Of a stretch of DNA of 64,000 nt, positions 20,570-31,166 are shown piece by piece. The stretch's first letter is position 1, and every line of letters begins with the position of its first letter. Both the position numbers and the translations under genes were made by a program. Below the pieces are notes generated by a model. The model searched no databases. It was not told where the DNA came from and saw only the letters and a list, made by a program, of their open reading frames with translations. The DNA comes from an uncultured Selenomonadales bacterium (GTDB lineage: Bacteria > Bacillota > Negativicutes > Selenomonadales > Selenomonadaceae), in contig CAMZHX010000005.1 in NCBI GenBank assembly GCA_947307055.1, positions 1-64,000 on the forward strand, given 5' to 3'.

Positions 20570-20744
20570 AAGTTTTCCCTCCTAAAATAAATCACTTGCA
20601 TAAAGTTTAAATCAAAATTGCTCAAAAGTCTATGGAAAGCATTAAATTTTCCTGCGCCGCTTGAAAAAAATCTCCCTTCTTACGATAAAATATGTTAGAA
20701 TAACTGAAAATTTGGACGTGCATTCAAGGAAGGAGAGATTTTTT

Positions 20745-23700
20745 ATGGCAGAGTATAACAACACACAAAACGCAACAAGCATCACAGGTTCAAATGAGGC
20801 CGATACCATTTTCAACAGCGGCAATAAAGTTACGATTAGTGCCCTTGAAGGTGACGATTCAATTCAAAATACGGGCGCAAGTGTCCTCTTCGTTTACACC
20901 AGCGGCAAAGACACTATCAGCGGTTTCAGCTCAACCGATACCATAAAAATGGCGTCGGGAGAAATTTCAAGCGCGTACTCCGACGGCAGCAATGTATTTT
21001 TAACGGTCGGCAATAACACAATAACTTTAGAAGATTTTGGCGCAATGTCCTTAAACGTCCAAAACAGCTCAGGGGCTGATTCCGTTTACAACGTCCCGCT
21101 ACTTAAAGGCACTGATGACCCTGATAACATTTCAAACGCTGTGGGCAATGTCACGATTCAAGCTCTCGGCGGAGATGATACTATCGATAACAGCGGCAAT
21201 AAAGTTACGATTGACGCGGGCAACGGCGACGATTCAATTCAAAATTCGGGCAAAAATGTTCTCTTCGTTTACACCGGCGGCAAGGACACTATCGAAGGAT
21301 TTAATTCAGATGATACATTGAAAATAACGAGCGAAATTTCAAGCTTGTATTCCGACGGCACTAACATAATTGTAGAATTAGGCTCAAGCGTCATCACGTT
21401 GAAAGATTTAAGCGCGTCTTCAATAAATATTATGAACAGTTCGGGCACTACTTCGGCGCAGGCTATCAAGTTAATTAAGGGCACCGACTTGGCCGACAAC
21501 TTATCCAACGCTTATTCAAACGTCACGATTCAAGCTCTCGGCGGAGATGATACCGTCGATAATAGCGGCTCTAAAGTCACAATCGACGGCGGTGCGGGTT
21601 CAGACTCAATCGCTAACACCGGCTCCAATGTCAGTATTTCGGGCGGCGCAGATAGCAACGAAATTAACATAAACGGCGGCACGGGCGTCACCGTCAACGC
21701 AAAGAACGGCGATGACACTATCAATATCGGAGACGGCGTTTCAAGTTTGACCGTTCAAAACTTCGGCGAAAATGATGAAATTAAATTCAGCGACGCGATT
21801 ACAAGTTTAACTTCGATTAGCGGCGGCGTCAAAGCAGGTAACGTAACAATTAAAGGCTTGACTGCCGCAACTGAAACTCAAGCTTGGTCTGGCACAACAA
21901 AGTACGTCGAGACCATAACTAAAGGCGCGTCCCTCTCTTCGGACGGAACTATCATTTACAACACTTTGGCAAGTTCTTCCAATTTGTTCACAATCAGCGG
22001 CATAACCTCAACAAGCAAAGTCACGGTCGATACAGAAAATAATGTCGTGACGATTGGCGCGGGTGCTCTTAGCACTTCCAATGTCTCAATAAGTAGCGGT
22101 TATACTTTGGTTCTCGGCAGTGACGTTTCAGCCTCCGCGACAACTTCAGGTTGGAGCAACAGCGGCACAACTTATACTTACAAAGATACTTCAACCGTCG
22201 CGGGTTACAGACTCAACGACAGCGGCAACCAAGTAATTTACACGCCCGCAACCGACGGCAATACCTTAGTCCAACTCGCCGGCATAAAAAGCAATCCGAC
22301 TGTCGACGGAAATAACGTCGTGCTTTCGGCGGCAAATTTCTCAAGTAACGTCACCGTAAAAAATAATACAGGCAATTACGCCTTTAATATCAACGCGGGC
22401 ACTTACAAAAAATCTTTCACTGCAACCGCTAATGCCGATACCATTTTAAACAGCGGAAACGCTATCACAATAGCGGGCGGCACCGGTAACGATGAAATTA
22501 ACAACAGCGGCGCAACTGTCTCCGTAATAGGCGGCACCGGCGACGATTCTATTTACGATACAGGCAATACTGTCACCCTTTCGGGCGGCAATGGGGCTGA
22601 CACCATTATCAACGAAGGCAACAAAGTCACAATTCTCGGCGGCAACGATAACGATTACATTGCAAATTACGGCTCTAACGTTTCAATTTTGGGCGGCGCA
22701 GGCGATGATTCTATCGACCTAAATTCGGGCGAAAATGTCACAGTCGATGTCGCGAGCGGCAACGATACAATAAATCTTAGCAACGTCACGAGCTTTAGTG
22801 TCAAAGGATTTGCGGCGGGCGATGCCATTTTGTTGGCAACGTCGGTTGATAGTCTCGGCACAGTCAACGGCGGCATCACTGCGGGCGATGTAACCATAAA
22901 AGGTATAACTTCCGTATCCTCAAGTACTAATCCATTTTCGCTAAAAAGCGGCGTTGCCACTTACTCCAAAAAATATACTGCGGGCGCACTTTTAAGCGAT
23001 GACTACACCATAACTTACACAGCGGCGGGCACGGACAATTTGTTCACGATAAGCGGCATAACTTCGACCGTCGGCGTTAATATTGACGGCACAACTGTTA
23101 CCATATCTGAATCCGCGCTGGGCACTTCCAATGTCTCCCTTAGCGGCGATGATTATGAATTGGCACTCGCGGACGGCATAAGCGGTTCAGCCGTCGCAGA
23201 TACTTGGATTCAAAGCGGCACAACTTACGCTTACAAAACCAACTCGACCACTGCGGGCTATGACCTCGACCGCGTCAATAACGTGATTTATTACACCGCC
23301 GCTACAGACGGCAAAACCGTCGTCGAACTCACCAACATAAACACGGGCAACGCTCCGACCGTCTCAAATAATTCTGTTGAACTTTCGGCGGGCAGTTTTT
23401 CGGGCAATGTCTCCGTCGTAAGTAACAGCGGCAAACATAGATTCGACCTCAACGAGGGCAATTACTCTAAGAAAACTTTCAGCGGCTCTTCTTCTGCAGA
23501 TTCCATTTACAACGAAGGCGCAACACTTGCTATAAACGGCGGCGCAGGTAATGATTACATTTCCAACAGCGGCTCCAATGTCACGATTTCGGGCGGCAAC
23601 GGGGCTGATACCATCGCGAACTACGCAAGCAAAGTGACTGTCTCCGGCGGCGCAGGTAACGATACAATTCTTAACCGGGGCGATAACGTTTCAATAAACG

Positions 23701-26700
23701 GCGCGGCAGGTTCTGATTCCATTGAAAACAGCGGAAAAAACGTCACAATCCTAGGCGGCGCGGATAGCGATAACATTTATAACAACTCCGGCGAAAATGT
23801 CCTTTTCCAATACAGCGGCGGCAATGACACTATCAACGGCTTCAGCTCGACCGACACTTTGCAAATCGTTTCGGGCTCAATCACCTCTGCTTACTCCGAC
23901 GGCTACGACATTTTCTTGACTATCGGGAAAAATACCTTAACGATTGAAAATTTAATCGCAGAAACCAATAAGATAAATGTTATGGATTCAAGCGGCTCGG
24001 TCAGTGCTTATACCGTCTCGCTTATCAAGGGTACCGACGGAGATGATACCCTTCCCAATTACAATGACAACGTTACGATTGACGCCCTGGCAGGTAATGA
24101 CTCCATCAATAACTATTACGGCTCCAAAGTTTCGATAAACGGCGGCGCGGGCAACAATTCTATCAACATAACCGGCGGCACCAATATCACGGTAAATGTC
24201 TCCGAAGGTAACGATACCATTTCCCTTAACAATAACGCCGCTAAGATAGTAGCTCAAAGTTTCTCTTCGGGAGACGCAATAGTTTTCGCGGATACGGTCA
24301 GCGCGCTCAATACTATTAAGGGCGGCATTGTTGCCGACAACGTTACAATCTCCGGCTTAACCGCCTCGTCAGTCAGTTCCGTTTGGTCTCTCAGCGGCTC
24401 AGATGCTAGCTACATTGAAAAATATTCTGCAGGCGTGGTGCTCTCCGATGATAAAACTTCTATCACTTACAAGGCTAAGGGCGAACAAAGTACCCTGTTC
24501 ACAGTCAGCGGCGTTAAAGATACTGCGGGGCTTGCTCTTAATGATTCGGTTGTCGTTGTCAGCTCCGCCGCCCTCGACCAAAAAGACGTTACCGTAAGCG
24601 GCGGCTACAGTTTGGCTTTGGGCTCCGATGTCTCCGTTCCTGAATTCCTCGCCGAAGGTTGGTATAAATCGGGTAGCAATTACGTTTACAAAACTGATGA
24701 AACCGTCGCGGGCTATCAAACTATAAGCAGTTCCGAAATTGCTTACTACGCGGCGGACGGCGGCGATACTCTCGTCGTGCTCGGCGGCATTAACATCGGC
24801 TCAAATGCTCCAACCGTCTCTTCAAGCAAAGTAAATCTTTCTGCAGGTTCTTTTAAGTCAAATGTCTCCGTCGCGTCCACCAATATTTATTCCTTTGAAC
24901 TCGACAGCGGCAACTATTCCCAAAAAACTTTCACCGCGACTTCTTCGGCAGATGAAATCAACAATTACGGCTCGACCGTCGGAATTGTCAGCGGCAAAGG
25001 TAATGACTCAATCTACAATTACGGCGAAAACGTTTCAATCGACGCCGGCGCGGGTCACGATTCCATTGACAACAGTAGCGAAAATGTCAGCATTTCGAGC
25101 GGCGCAGGTAACGATTCTATCACGAATGATGGCAACTACGCTACGATTGCTACAGGCGCGGGCAACGATTCCATTACAAATAACGCTGATAGTATTCGCG
25201 TTCAATATTCGGGCGGCAATGACGTTATCGAAGGTTTTGGCTTGACCGATACTTTGCAACTCTCTTCGGATACAATCACTTCCGCTTACTACGACGGCAA
25301 CGATGCTTTTATCACTGTCGGCGAAAATACCATAACCCTTAAAAATTTGAGCGAGAGTAGGATAAATCTCATGAACCCCGATGACACCGTTTCAAGCGAA
25401 TATGTTATCCCAGTCCTAAAGGGCACGAATAACGCCGATGACCTCACAAATGCCAATGCCAATTTGATAATCCAAGCCCTTGCGGCCGACGATACGATTG
25501 CCAATAGCGGTGCTTCTGTCACGGTCGAAGGCGGCACGGATAACGATTTAATCAATAACTCTTCCGACGCTATTAAGTCTGTACTTTTGGGACAAGACGG
25601 CGACGATACCATTTCCAACGACGCGGAAAATGTCACGATAGACGGCGGCGACGGGCAAGACTCAATCGGCAACTGGGGCTCCAATGTCAGCATAAATGGC
25701 GGCGCGGGCGACGATTCTGTCGAAATTGATAATTGCTCCAATGTCACGGTCGATGTCGGCGAGGGCAATGATACAATCGGGGTCGGCTCAAATGTTCCTA
25801 GTTTCACCGTTCAAAATTTCACTGCGGGCGACAGAATTCAGTTGCAAGTCGCGGCGACTGCTCTCACCTCAACTAAAGGCGGCATAAAAATTGATGACGA
25901 CTTGACAATCAAAGGCAACTTGACCGCCTCGAATACGACCAATCAATTCTCGTTAAAAAGCGGCGTCGCTACTTACTATCAAAGCGTCAGCGCGGGCGTG
26001 ACTTTGACAGATAATAATACGGCTCTCGTCTACACGGCGGGCGGCTCCAGCGATATTTTCACGATAAGCGGCGTGACTTCCACCAAAGGCATTACAGTCG
26101 ATGATAATATGGTTACAATTTCCGCCGCCGCGCTCGGCACTTCCAATGTCTCCATTAGCGAAAATTATTATTTGGTTCTCGGCGAAGATGTTGCCTCGCC
26201 CGAACAAGTAAATGAAGGTTGGCACATAAACGGCACGACCGCCACTTACAGAGATGTTTCCACGCTTGCAGGTTATACCCTCGAAGATAATCAGATAATT
26301 TACAGCGCGCCGACTTACGGCAAAACTTTCGTTGAGCTTAAGGGAGTAAGTTTGCCCGCTGACGGCGAAGGCGTCATTTTAAGCAATTCAATCGTGCTGA
26401 CGCCCGCGAACTTCGCAAGCAATGTCACGGTCTCGAATAATGATAACGGCTATGACTTTGAACTTGGCGAAGGCGATTATTCGGGCAAAACTTTCGTAGG
26501 CACTTCGGGCGGCGATTTCATTAACAATAACTACGGCTCCAATGTGATAATCGATAGCGGCGCGGGCAATGACACAATTGATAACAGCGGTTCCAATGCC
26601 ACAATCACGACCGGCAAGGGCGACGACTCGATTTATACTAGAAGTTACGGTCAGAACGTAAAAGTCTCTGCGGGCGCGGGCAATGACTCAATCGATAACG

Positions 26701-29072
26701 ATGCGAGTTATGCCAGCATAGACGCGGGCGCAGGTGCCGATTACATTACAAACAGCGGCTACAGTTCGATATTCGACGGCGGCGCAGGCAACGATTCCAT
26801 TATCAACAATAACGGAATGACATACAACACGATAAACGGCGGCGCAGGTAATGATTACATTTCTAACTGGGGAAGTAGCTCAATCCTCGACGGCGGCGCG
26901 GGTGCAGATTCTATCGAAAATTATTCCGACGACGTGATAATAAATGGCGGCGCAGATAACGACAGCATTTACAACGCAAGCGACAACACTACGATAAACG
27001 GCGGCACCGGCGACGATTACATTGAACTGTATCTTTCTAACGATATAGTAAATCACATAGAATACAATGCGGGCGACGGCAATGATGTCGTGACAATGAC
27101 AAGTGGCGGCGCGAAAATTTTGGTTGATTTGCTTAGTGGCTCAATCGGTGGCTACTCGACGACCGAAGAAAATGATTTGGCTATTCAAATAGATGACGGC
27201 TCGTTGACATTCAAAAATGCAAGCGGAGAAATAATCAGCGTAGGGACTTCGGCGGGCGAGAATTACATTTTCAACGGCATATCTAATACGACTATAGGCG
27301 GAGGCGACGGCACTAACATAATCGACAACAAAGGCAGTTACGTTACTGTTCAGAGCGGCGCGGGTAATGATGCCGTAACGCTTAGTGCGGACGAATATTC
27401 CTACAACACGTTTGCATACGGCGCGGGCAAAGGCAATGACACCGTTTACAATTACAGCAGCAACGACACGATTAAAATCACCGACGATTCAAGAGTCAAA
27501 GTTAAAGTCAAGAATGATGACGTAATTTTGAAGGTCGGCACGAGTTCTGTGACTTTGGCGGACGCGGCGGCGAATAAGCAAATGATAACCGTCGTGAACT
27601 CGAAGGACGAAACCATAATAAGCGACATTTACACGACGGCAGGCAAAATCAACTTTGACGCAACCGCGATTGAGTTGGCGGAGAATTTCACCGGAACTTA
27701 CACGGCTGAAGAAAATATGACTACGGTGGACGGCTCCAACGTCAGGAACGGAATAGAGATAATCGGCAACGAAGTTTACAGCAACAGCCTTATCGGCGGC
27801 AAAGGCAATGACACTTTAGGCGGCGAACTGCTCGACGACACGTTGACCGGCGGCAAGGGCAAAGATGTCTTTGTTTACAAGGGCGGCTCCGATGTCATAA
27901 CCGATTACGAAAGAAAAGATAAAATAAAACTCGAAAATAGTTCGTCACTTACGAGCTACGCTATAGCAGACAAGGATTTGATATTGGGCTTCGGCAGCGA
28001 TTCCCTGACGATAGCCTCTTACGACGCGGGCAAAGTTATATCGTTCGTGGAAGGCAAGAAGACGACGCGCTACATTTACACGACAACGGGCATTTTAGAC
28101 GGCAAAGAAAAATCGGTGTCGTTGAGCGGCGCGGAAAGTACCTTCAGTGCGGCGAGATATTCTAAGCTTGTGACAATCGACGGATCGAACGCAATCGATT
28201 ACATGAACATAACCGGCAACAGCAAAAAGAATTACATAATCGGCGGCGGGTTCGGCGGCACGATGACCGGCGGCAAAGGTAAGGATAGTTTGATAGCCTC
28301 TGAAGGTTCGGACGTCTTCATTTACGAGAAGGGCGGCGGCAAAGATGTTATCGAGGGCTACGGTGCGGGCGACGTTGTAAATATCGGTTCGGACGTTACG
28401 ATTAAGGACGCCAAAATCAAAAAAGGCAATTCGGAAATAAAAGTTGCGGGCGGCTCCATAACAATTAACGATACCAAAACGGCGACGCTTAACTTTGGCG
28501 GCAATGATGTATACTTCGACAACGGCGCGTTTATCGATAGGACAAATTCGGTCGTCAAAGTTTACGGCTCGTACAAAGAGGACATTGAGCTGAGTAACTT
28601 AGGCGTTACGATAGCGGACGCCTCCGACGCTAGGAGGAAGTTGACGATAACCGGCGACGGCGCGGCGAACTCGATAACCGGCGGCAAGGGCAAGGATAAA
28701 CTTTACGGAGGCGAAGGCGATGATAGCTTAATCGGCGGCAAGGGAAAAGATAGCTTGTGGGGCGGCGCAGGTAATGACACGCTCGCGGGCGGCAAGGGTA
28801 ACGACTTACTTTACGGCGACGCCGGCACCGATACATTTATTTTCACGGCGGGCGACGGTGTCGATACAGTTGCGGGCTATGAGAGCGGCGAACTTTTGAG
28901 CATTATCAACAAGCGCGGCAAGGCGGTCGATGTCAGCAAATCTATTTTCAACGAAGGCAAAGGGACGCTTACACTTTCGGTCAAGGGCGGCGGCAAACTT
29001 ATTTTGACTGAAGTCACTTCCTCGACCTCCGTCAACATAAACGGCACGTCTAAAAGAATCAGTGCTCTGTAA
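20745..29072 (+). CDS. Giant RTX-type calcium-binding repeat protein (about 2,775 aa from the refined ATG)
   Basis: SD aaggaggaga before ATG 20745; many GGxGxDxI/N-type nonapeptides (GGKGKDKLYGGEGDDSLIGGKGKDSLWGGAGNDTL); no N-terminal signal peptide; repeated W-SGTTYTYKD-AGY modules. Confidence 0.92.
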   Translation: MAEYNNTQNATSITGSNEADTIFNSGNKVTISALEGDDSIQNTGASVLFVYTSGKDTISGFSSTDTIKMASGEISSAYSDGSNVFLTVGNNTITLEDFGAMSLNVQNSSGADSVYNVPLLKGTDDPDNISNAVGNVTIQALGGDDTIDNSGNKVTIDAGNGDDSIQNSGKNVLFVYTGGKDTIEGFNSDDTLKITSEISSLYSDGTNIIVELGSSVITLKDLSASSINIMNSSGTTSAQAIKLIKGTDLADNLSNAYSNVTIQALGGDDTVDNSGSKVTIDGGAGSDSIANTGSNVSISGGADSNEININGGTGVTVNAKNGDDTINIGDGVSSLTVQNFGENDEIKFSDAITSLTSISGGVKAGNVTIKGLTAATETQAWSGTTKYVETITKGASLSSDGTIIYNTLASSSNLFTISGITSTSKVTVDTENNVVTIGAGALSTSNVSISSGYTLVLGSDVSASATTSGWSNSGTTYTYKDTSTVAGYRLNDSGNQVIYTPATDGNTLVQLAGIKSNPTVDGNNVVLSAANFSSNVTVKNNTGNYAFNINAGTYKKSFTATANADTILNSGNAITIAGGTGNDEINNSGATVSVIGGTGDDSIYDTGNTVTLSGGNGADTIINEGNKVTILGGNDNDYIANYGSNVSILGGAGDDSIDLNSGENVTVDVASGNDTINLSNVTSFSVKGFAAGDAILLATSVDSLGTVNGGITAGDVTIKGITSVSSSTNPFSLKSGVATYSKKYTAGALLSDDYTITYTAAGTDNLFTISGITSTVGVNIDGTTVTISESALGTSNVSLSGDDYELALADGISGSAVADTWIQSGTTYAYKTNSTTAGYDLDRVNNVIYYTAATDGKTVVELTNINTGNAPTVSNNSVELSAGSFSGNVSVVSNSGKHRFDLNEGNYSKKTFSGSSSADSIYNEGATLAINGGAGNDYISNSGSNVTISGGNGADTIANYASKVTVSGGAGNDTILNRGDNVSINGAAGSDSIENSGKNVTILGGADSDNIYNNSGENVLFQYSGGNDTINGFSSTDTLQIVSGSITSAYSDGYDIFLTIGKNTLTIENLIAETNKINVMDSSGSVSAYTVSLIKGTDGDDTLPNYNDNVTIDALAGNDSINNYYGSKVSINGGAGNNSINITGGTNITVNVSEGNDTISLNNNAAKIVAQSFSSGDAIVFADTVSALNTIKGGIVADNVTISGLTASSVSSVWSLSGSDASYIEKYSAGVVLSDDKTSITYKAKGEQSTLFTVSGVKDTAGLALNDSVVVVSSAALDQKDVTVSGGYSLALGSDVSVPEFLAEGWYKSGSNYVYKTDETVAGYQTISSSEIAYYAADGGDTLVVLGGINIGSNAPTVSSSKVNLSAGSFKSNVSVASTNIYSFELDSGNYSQKTFTATSSADEINNYGSTVGIVSGKGNDSIYNYGENVSIDAGAGHDSIDNSSENVSISSGAGNDSITNDGNYATIATGAGNDSITNNADSIRVQYSGGNDVIEGFGLTDTLQLSSDTITSAYYDGNDAFITVGENTITLKNLSESRINLMNPDDTVSSEYVIPVLKGTNNADDLTNANANLIIQALAADDTIANSGASVTVEGGTDNDLINNSSDAIKSVLLGQDGDDTISNDAENVTIDGGDGQDSIGNWGSNVSINGGAGDDSVEIDNCSNVTVDVGEGNDTIGVGSNVPSFTVQNFTAGDRIQLQVAATALTSTKGGIKIDDDLTIKGNLTASNTTNQFSLKSGVATYYQSVSAGVTLTDNNTALVYTAGGSSDIFTISGVTSTKGITVDDNMVTISAAALGTSNVSISENYYLVLGEDVASPEQVNEGWHINGTTATYRDVSTLAGYTLEDNQIIYSAPTYGKTFVELKGVSLPADGEGVILSNSIVLTPANFASNVTVSNNDNGYDFELGEGDYSGKTFVGTSGGDFINNNYGSNVIIDSGAGNDTIDNSGSNATITTGKGDDSIYTRSYGQNVKVSAGAGNDSIDNDASYASIDAGAGADYITNSGYSSIFDGGAGNDSIINNNGMTYNTINGGAGNDYISNWGSSSILDGGAGADSIENYSDDVIINGGADNDSIYNASDNTTINGGTGDDYIELYLSNDIVNHIEYNAGDGNDVVTMTSGGAKILVDLLSGSIGGYSTTEENDLAIQIDDGSLTFKNASGEIISVGTSAGENYIFNGISNTTIGGGDGTNIIDNKGSYVTVQSGAGNDAVTLSADEYSYNTFAYGAGKGNDTVYNYSSNDTIKITDDSRVKVKVKNDDVILKVGTSSVTLADAAANKQMITVVNSKDETIISDIYTTAGKINFDATAIELAENFTGTYTAEENMTTVDGSNVRNGIEIIGNEVYSNSLIGGKGNDTLGGELLDDTLTGGKGKDVFVYKGGSDVITDYERKDKIKLENSSSLTSYAIADKDLILGFGSDSLTIASYDAGKVISFVEGKKTTRYIYTTTGILDGKEKSVSLSGAESTFSAARYSKLVTIDGSNAIDYMNITGNSKKNYIIGGGFGGTMTGGKGKDSLIASEGSDVFIYEKGGGKDVIEGYGAGDVVNIGSDVTIKDAKIKKGNSEIKVAGGSITINDTKTATLNFGGNDVYFDNGAFIDRTNSVVKVYGSYKEDIELSNLGVTIADASDARRKLTITGDGAANSITGGKGKDKLYGGEGDDSLIGGKGKDSLWGGAGNDTLAGGKGNDLLYGDAGTDTFIFTAGDGVDTVAGYESGELLSIINKRGKAVDVSKSIFNEGKGTLTLSVKGGGKLILTEVTSSTSVNINGTSKRISAL

Positions 29073-29863
29073 TGAAAAAAGCTAGTCCCTTCCTAATCGG
29101 CTTGCAGTTTTTGACGCGGATTTTTGTAGTCAAGCAAAGCGTCTGGACGGAGCAAAGTTTTGGCGAGTCGGTGAAATATTTTCCGGCGGTCGGCGCGGTG
29201 CTCGGCATTTCTTACGCGGCGATAATCGGAGCGATAAATTTTTTGACGGCGGGCAATTTGCCAACATTCATGGGCGCAGTAAGTTTTGCGCTGATGATAA
29301 TTTTGACGGGCGGCATACATTGCGACGGGCTAATGGATTCGGCGGACGGATTATTTTCTGGTCGCGAGCGGGAAAAGATATTGCAGATAATGAAAGACAG
29401 TCGAGCGGGCGCGTTCGGGGTCGTGAGCATGATTTTGATTGCGGCGATAGAAATTGCGACGTTGACGGAGCTTGCGCGGCTGTCTATCTGGTGGCTATGC
29501 GTGGGGATATATTCTGCGCCGATAATCGGGCGGCTGATGATGGTCGTGACGATAGGCGCATTCCCCTACGCACGGCCAGAGGGTATGGGCAAAGCGTTCG
29601 CGAAATTTACGACGCGGCGCACGATAATTTTGGCGGCAGTGGAAGCGACATTGCTTCTGCTCCCGCTAATTTTTATCGGCAAAATATTTTTCCTCTGCGC
29701 GGCTTTGGCGAGTGTGGTAGTGTTGTTGGTGACAATAAAATTTGCCCGCTTCTCGACCGAGAAAATCGGCGGAGTTACGGGCGATATTTACGGCGCAATC
29801 ACGACGCTTGCCGAGATGTTCGCGCTTATAACATTCCTGCTGATTGGAAATTATTTGCGATAA
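29072..29863 (+). CDS. cobS: Adenosylcobinamide-GDP ribazoletransferase
   Basis: FLIGLQFLTRIFV, GGIHCDGLMDSADGLFSGREREKILQIMKDSRAGAFGV; overlaps the upstream stop codon (TAATG). Confidence 0.94.
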   Translation: MKKASPFLIGLQFLTRIFVVKQSVWTEQSFGESVKYFPAVGAVLGISYAAIIGAINFLTAGNLPTFMGAVSFALMIILTGGIHCDGLMDSADGLFSGREREKILQIMKDSRAGAFGVVSMILIAAIEIATLTELARLSIWWLCVGIYSAPIIGRLMMVVTIGAFPYARPEGMGKAFAKFTTRRTIILAAVEATLLLLPLIFIGKIFFLCAALASVVVLLVTIKFARFSTEKIGGVTGDIYGAITTLAEMFALITFLLIGNYLR

Positions 29864-30451
29864 CTACTTGACCAGGAAATCAAAATCTTCTTGCGGCAAA
29901 AGAGTTACGAGCCCCATTATCGCTAAAATTTGTTCGAGGGCAGCGCGAGCAGTCGAGGTGTTCTTGACGACAAAATCAACGTCGCGCCAATGGTCGAACT
30001 CGCCGGTCTCGTCGGCGGTCTCGACGTAATATCTTATTTCGTCATTCGAGCAACCTGCGCGGAGCATTCTATCGACAAAAACTTCGTCGTCAATCATCAG
30101 GAAAATCGTCACGAGGTCTTGATTGATAAATTTCGTGAGCTGCTTAATCCCCGACACGTCCTGCATAATCGCGACGCTGATTTTATGTTTCTGGTAGGCG
30201 TCGAGGACATCAGCCTTGCGCAAGCCGTAGGAGTGCGCTTGATAGCTCGTGTTGACGATAAATTTTTCGGCTTCGTAGTCTTTGCTCTTGACGGTCTTAT
30301 AAAGTTTGCGCTTATATGCGTAGCGGTCATCGAAAACGCGCGTAGTTATCGTTGGGATATAATGAATGCCCATAGAGACGAGCTGGGAAACCATAGTTGA
30401 TTTGCCGGAAGTGTGCGGGCCGAGAAAGGCATAAATTTTGTTATTGGCCAT
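29864..30451 (-). CDS. Guanylate kinase-like P-loop protein, divergent
   Basis: FLGPHTSGKSTMVSQLVSMGIHYIPTITTR. Confidence 0.7.
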   Translation of the reverse strand: MANNKIYAFLGPHTSGKSTMVSQLVSMGIHYIPTITTRVFDDRYAYKRKLYKTVKSKDYEAEKFIVNTSYQAHSYGLRKADVLDAYQKHKISVAIMQDVSGIKQLTKFINQDLVTIFLMIDDEVFVDRMLRAGCSNDEIRYYVETADETGEFDHWRDVDFVVKNTSTARAALEQILAIMGLVTLLPQEDFDFLVK

Positions 30452-30468
30452 AGGATTCCCCCCTTTCT

Positions 30469-30537
30469 TAGGTGGTTAGGTGGTTAGGTTATTAGAATTC
30501 TATTCACCTATCCACCTATCCACCTAATAACCTATTT
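30469..30537. repeat. Intergenic inverted repeat of 7-bp (GGTGGAT/GGTGGTT) units centred on GAATTC (family B)
   Basis: ttaggtggttaggtggttaggttattaGAATTCtattcacctatccacctatccacctaataaccta. Confidence 0.9.
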
Positions 30538-30744
30538 TTTACTTTCCTTAGCGATAACGTGGACGGTATCTTCGTCCTCATCGATTTCCGCGCCGCAACG
30601 GGGGCAACAATAATATTCGGTGCCGTCGGGCAGGGAGCGTTTGCCCTTACATTTTTGGCAGAAAATCAGCGAGCAGCGTTTGCACTCGAAAATTTCGCCG
30701 AAATCCTTGCGGCCGCATTTCGGACAGCTGTTGTAGGTCGCCAT
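30532..30744 (-). CDS. Small zinc-ribbon protein
   Basis: Four CxxC-type pairs in MATYNSCPKCGRKDFGEIFECKRCSLIFCQKCKGKRSLPDGTEYYCCPRCGAEI. Confidence 0.75.
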   Translation of the reverse strand: MATYNSCPKCGRKDFGEIFECKRCSLIFCQKCKGKRSLPDGTEYYCCPRCGAEIDEDEDTVHVIAKESKK

Positions 30745-30762
30745 AGTAAAACCTCCTTTGCA

Positions 30763-30842
30763 AGGGAAAAGGGAGATGGGAGAAGGGAGAAGTAGGGATA
30801 AGATTTTAGACTTTTCCCATTTCCCATTTCCCTTCTCCCTTT
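30763..30842. repeat. Family A GGGAAA-type inverted repeat
   Basis: aagggaaaagggagatgggagaagggagaag ... cttttcccatttcccatttcccttctccctt. Confidence 0.85.
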
Positions 30843-31155
30843 AATAATGTGGATGGGCTTTGACATATTCAACAGGGCGGCTCCAATCGACGTGAACGCC
30901 AGTCGCCTCCCAAAGCCGCGTCAAAACAAGTTTCAAATTCTGTGCGCTGTCATTCGGATTAATAATTTCCTCCGTGAAGTCCAATAGCGTTTCATGGGGG
31001 ATTTTAATTTTGTGAGGCGTCGTCAAAAATTTTTCGGCAAGAGCTTTGCCCTCGTCGTCGCCCAAAGTGACTTTGACTTTACGCTGTGCTTCGTCGTACT
31101 CGACCCAGCCTAAACTCCCTTTGAAACTTATCGCCACGCTAAAATTTTCGCTCAT
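30841..31155 (-). CDS. Conserved hypothetical protein (start MSENFSVAISFKGSLGW)
   Basis: Open frame with SD (aaaggagaatc) immediately downstream of the gamma-CA gene. Confidence 0.65.
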   Translation of the reverse strand: MSENFSVAISFKGSLGWVEYDEAQRKVKVTLGDDEGKALAEKFLTTPHKIKIPHETLLDFTEEIINPNDSAQNLKLVLTRLWEATGVHVDWSRPVEYVKAHPHY

Positions 31156-31166
31156 AAGATTCTCCT

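Noticed and set aside
20745-29072. Possible CRISPR-like periodicity
   Set aside because: Repeats are in-frame RTX nonapeptide codons with degenerate DNA and no repeat/spacer architecture.
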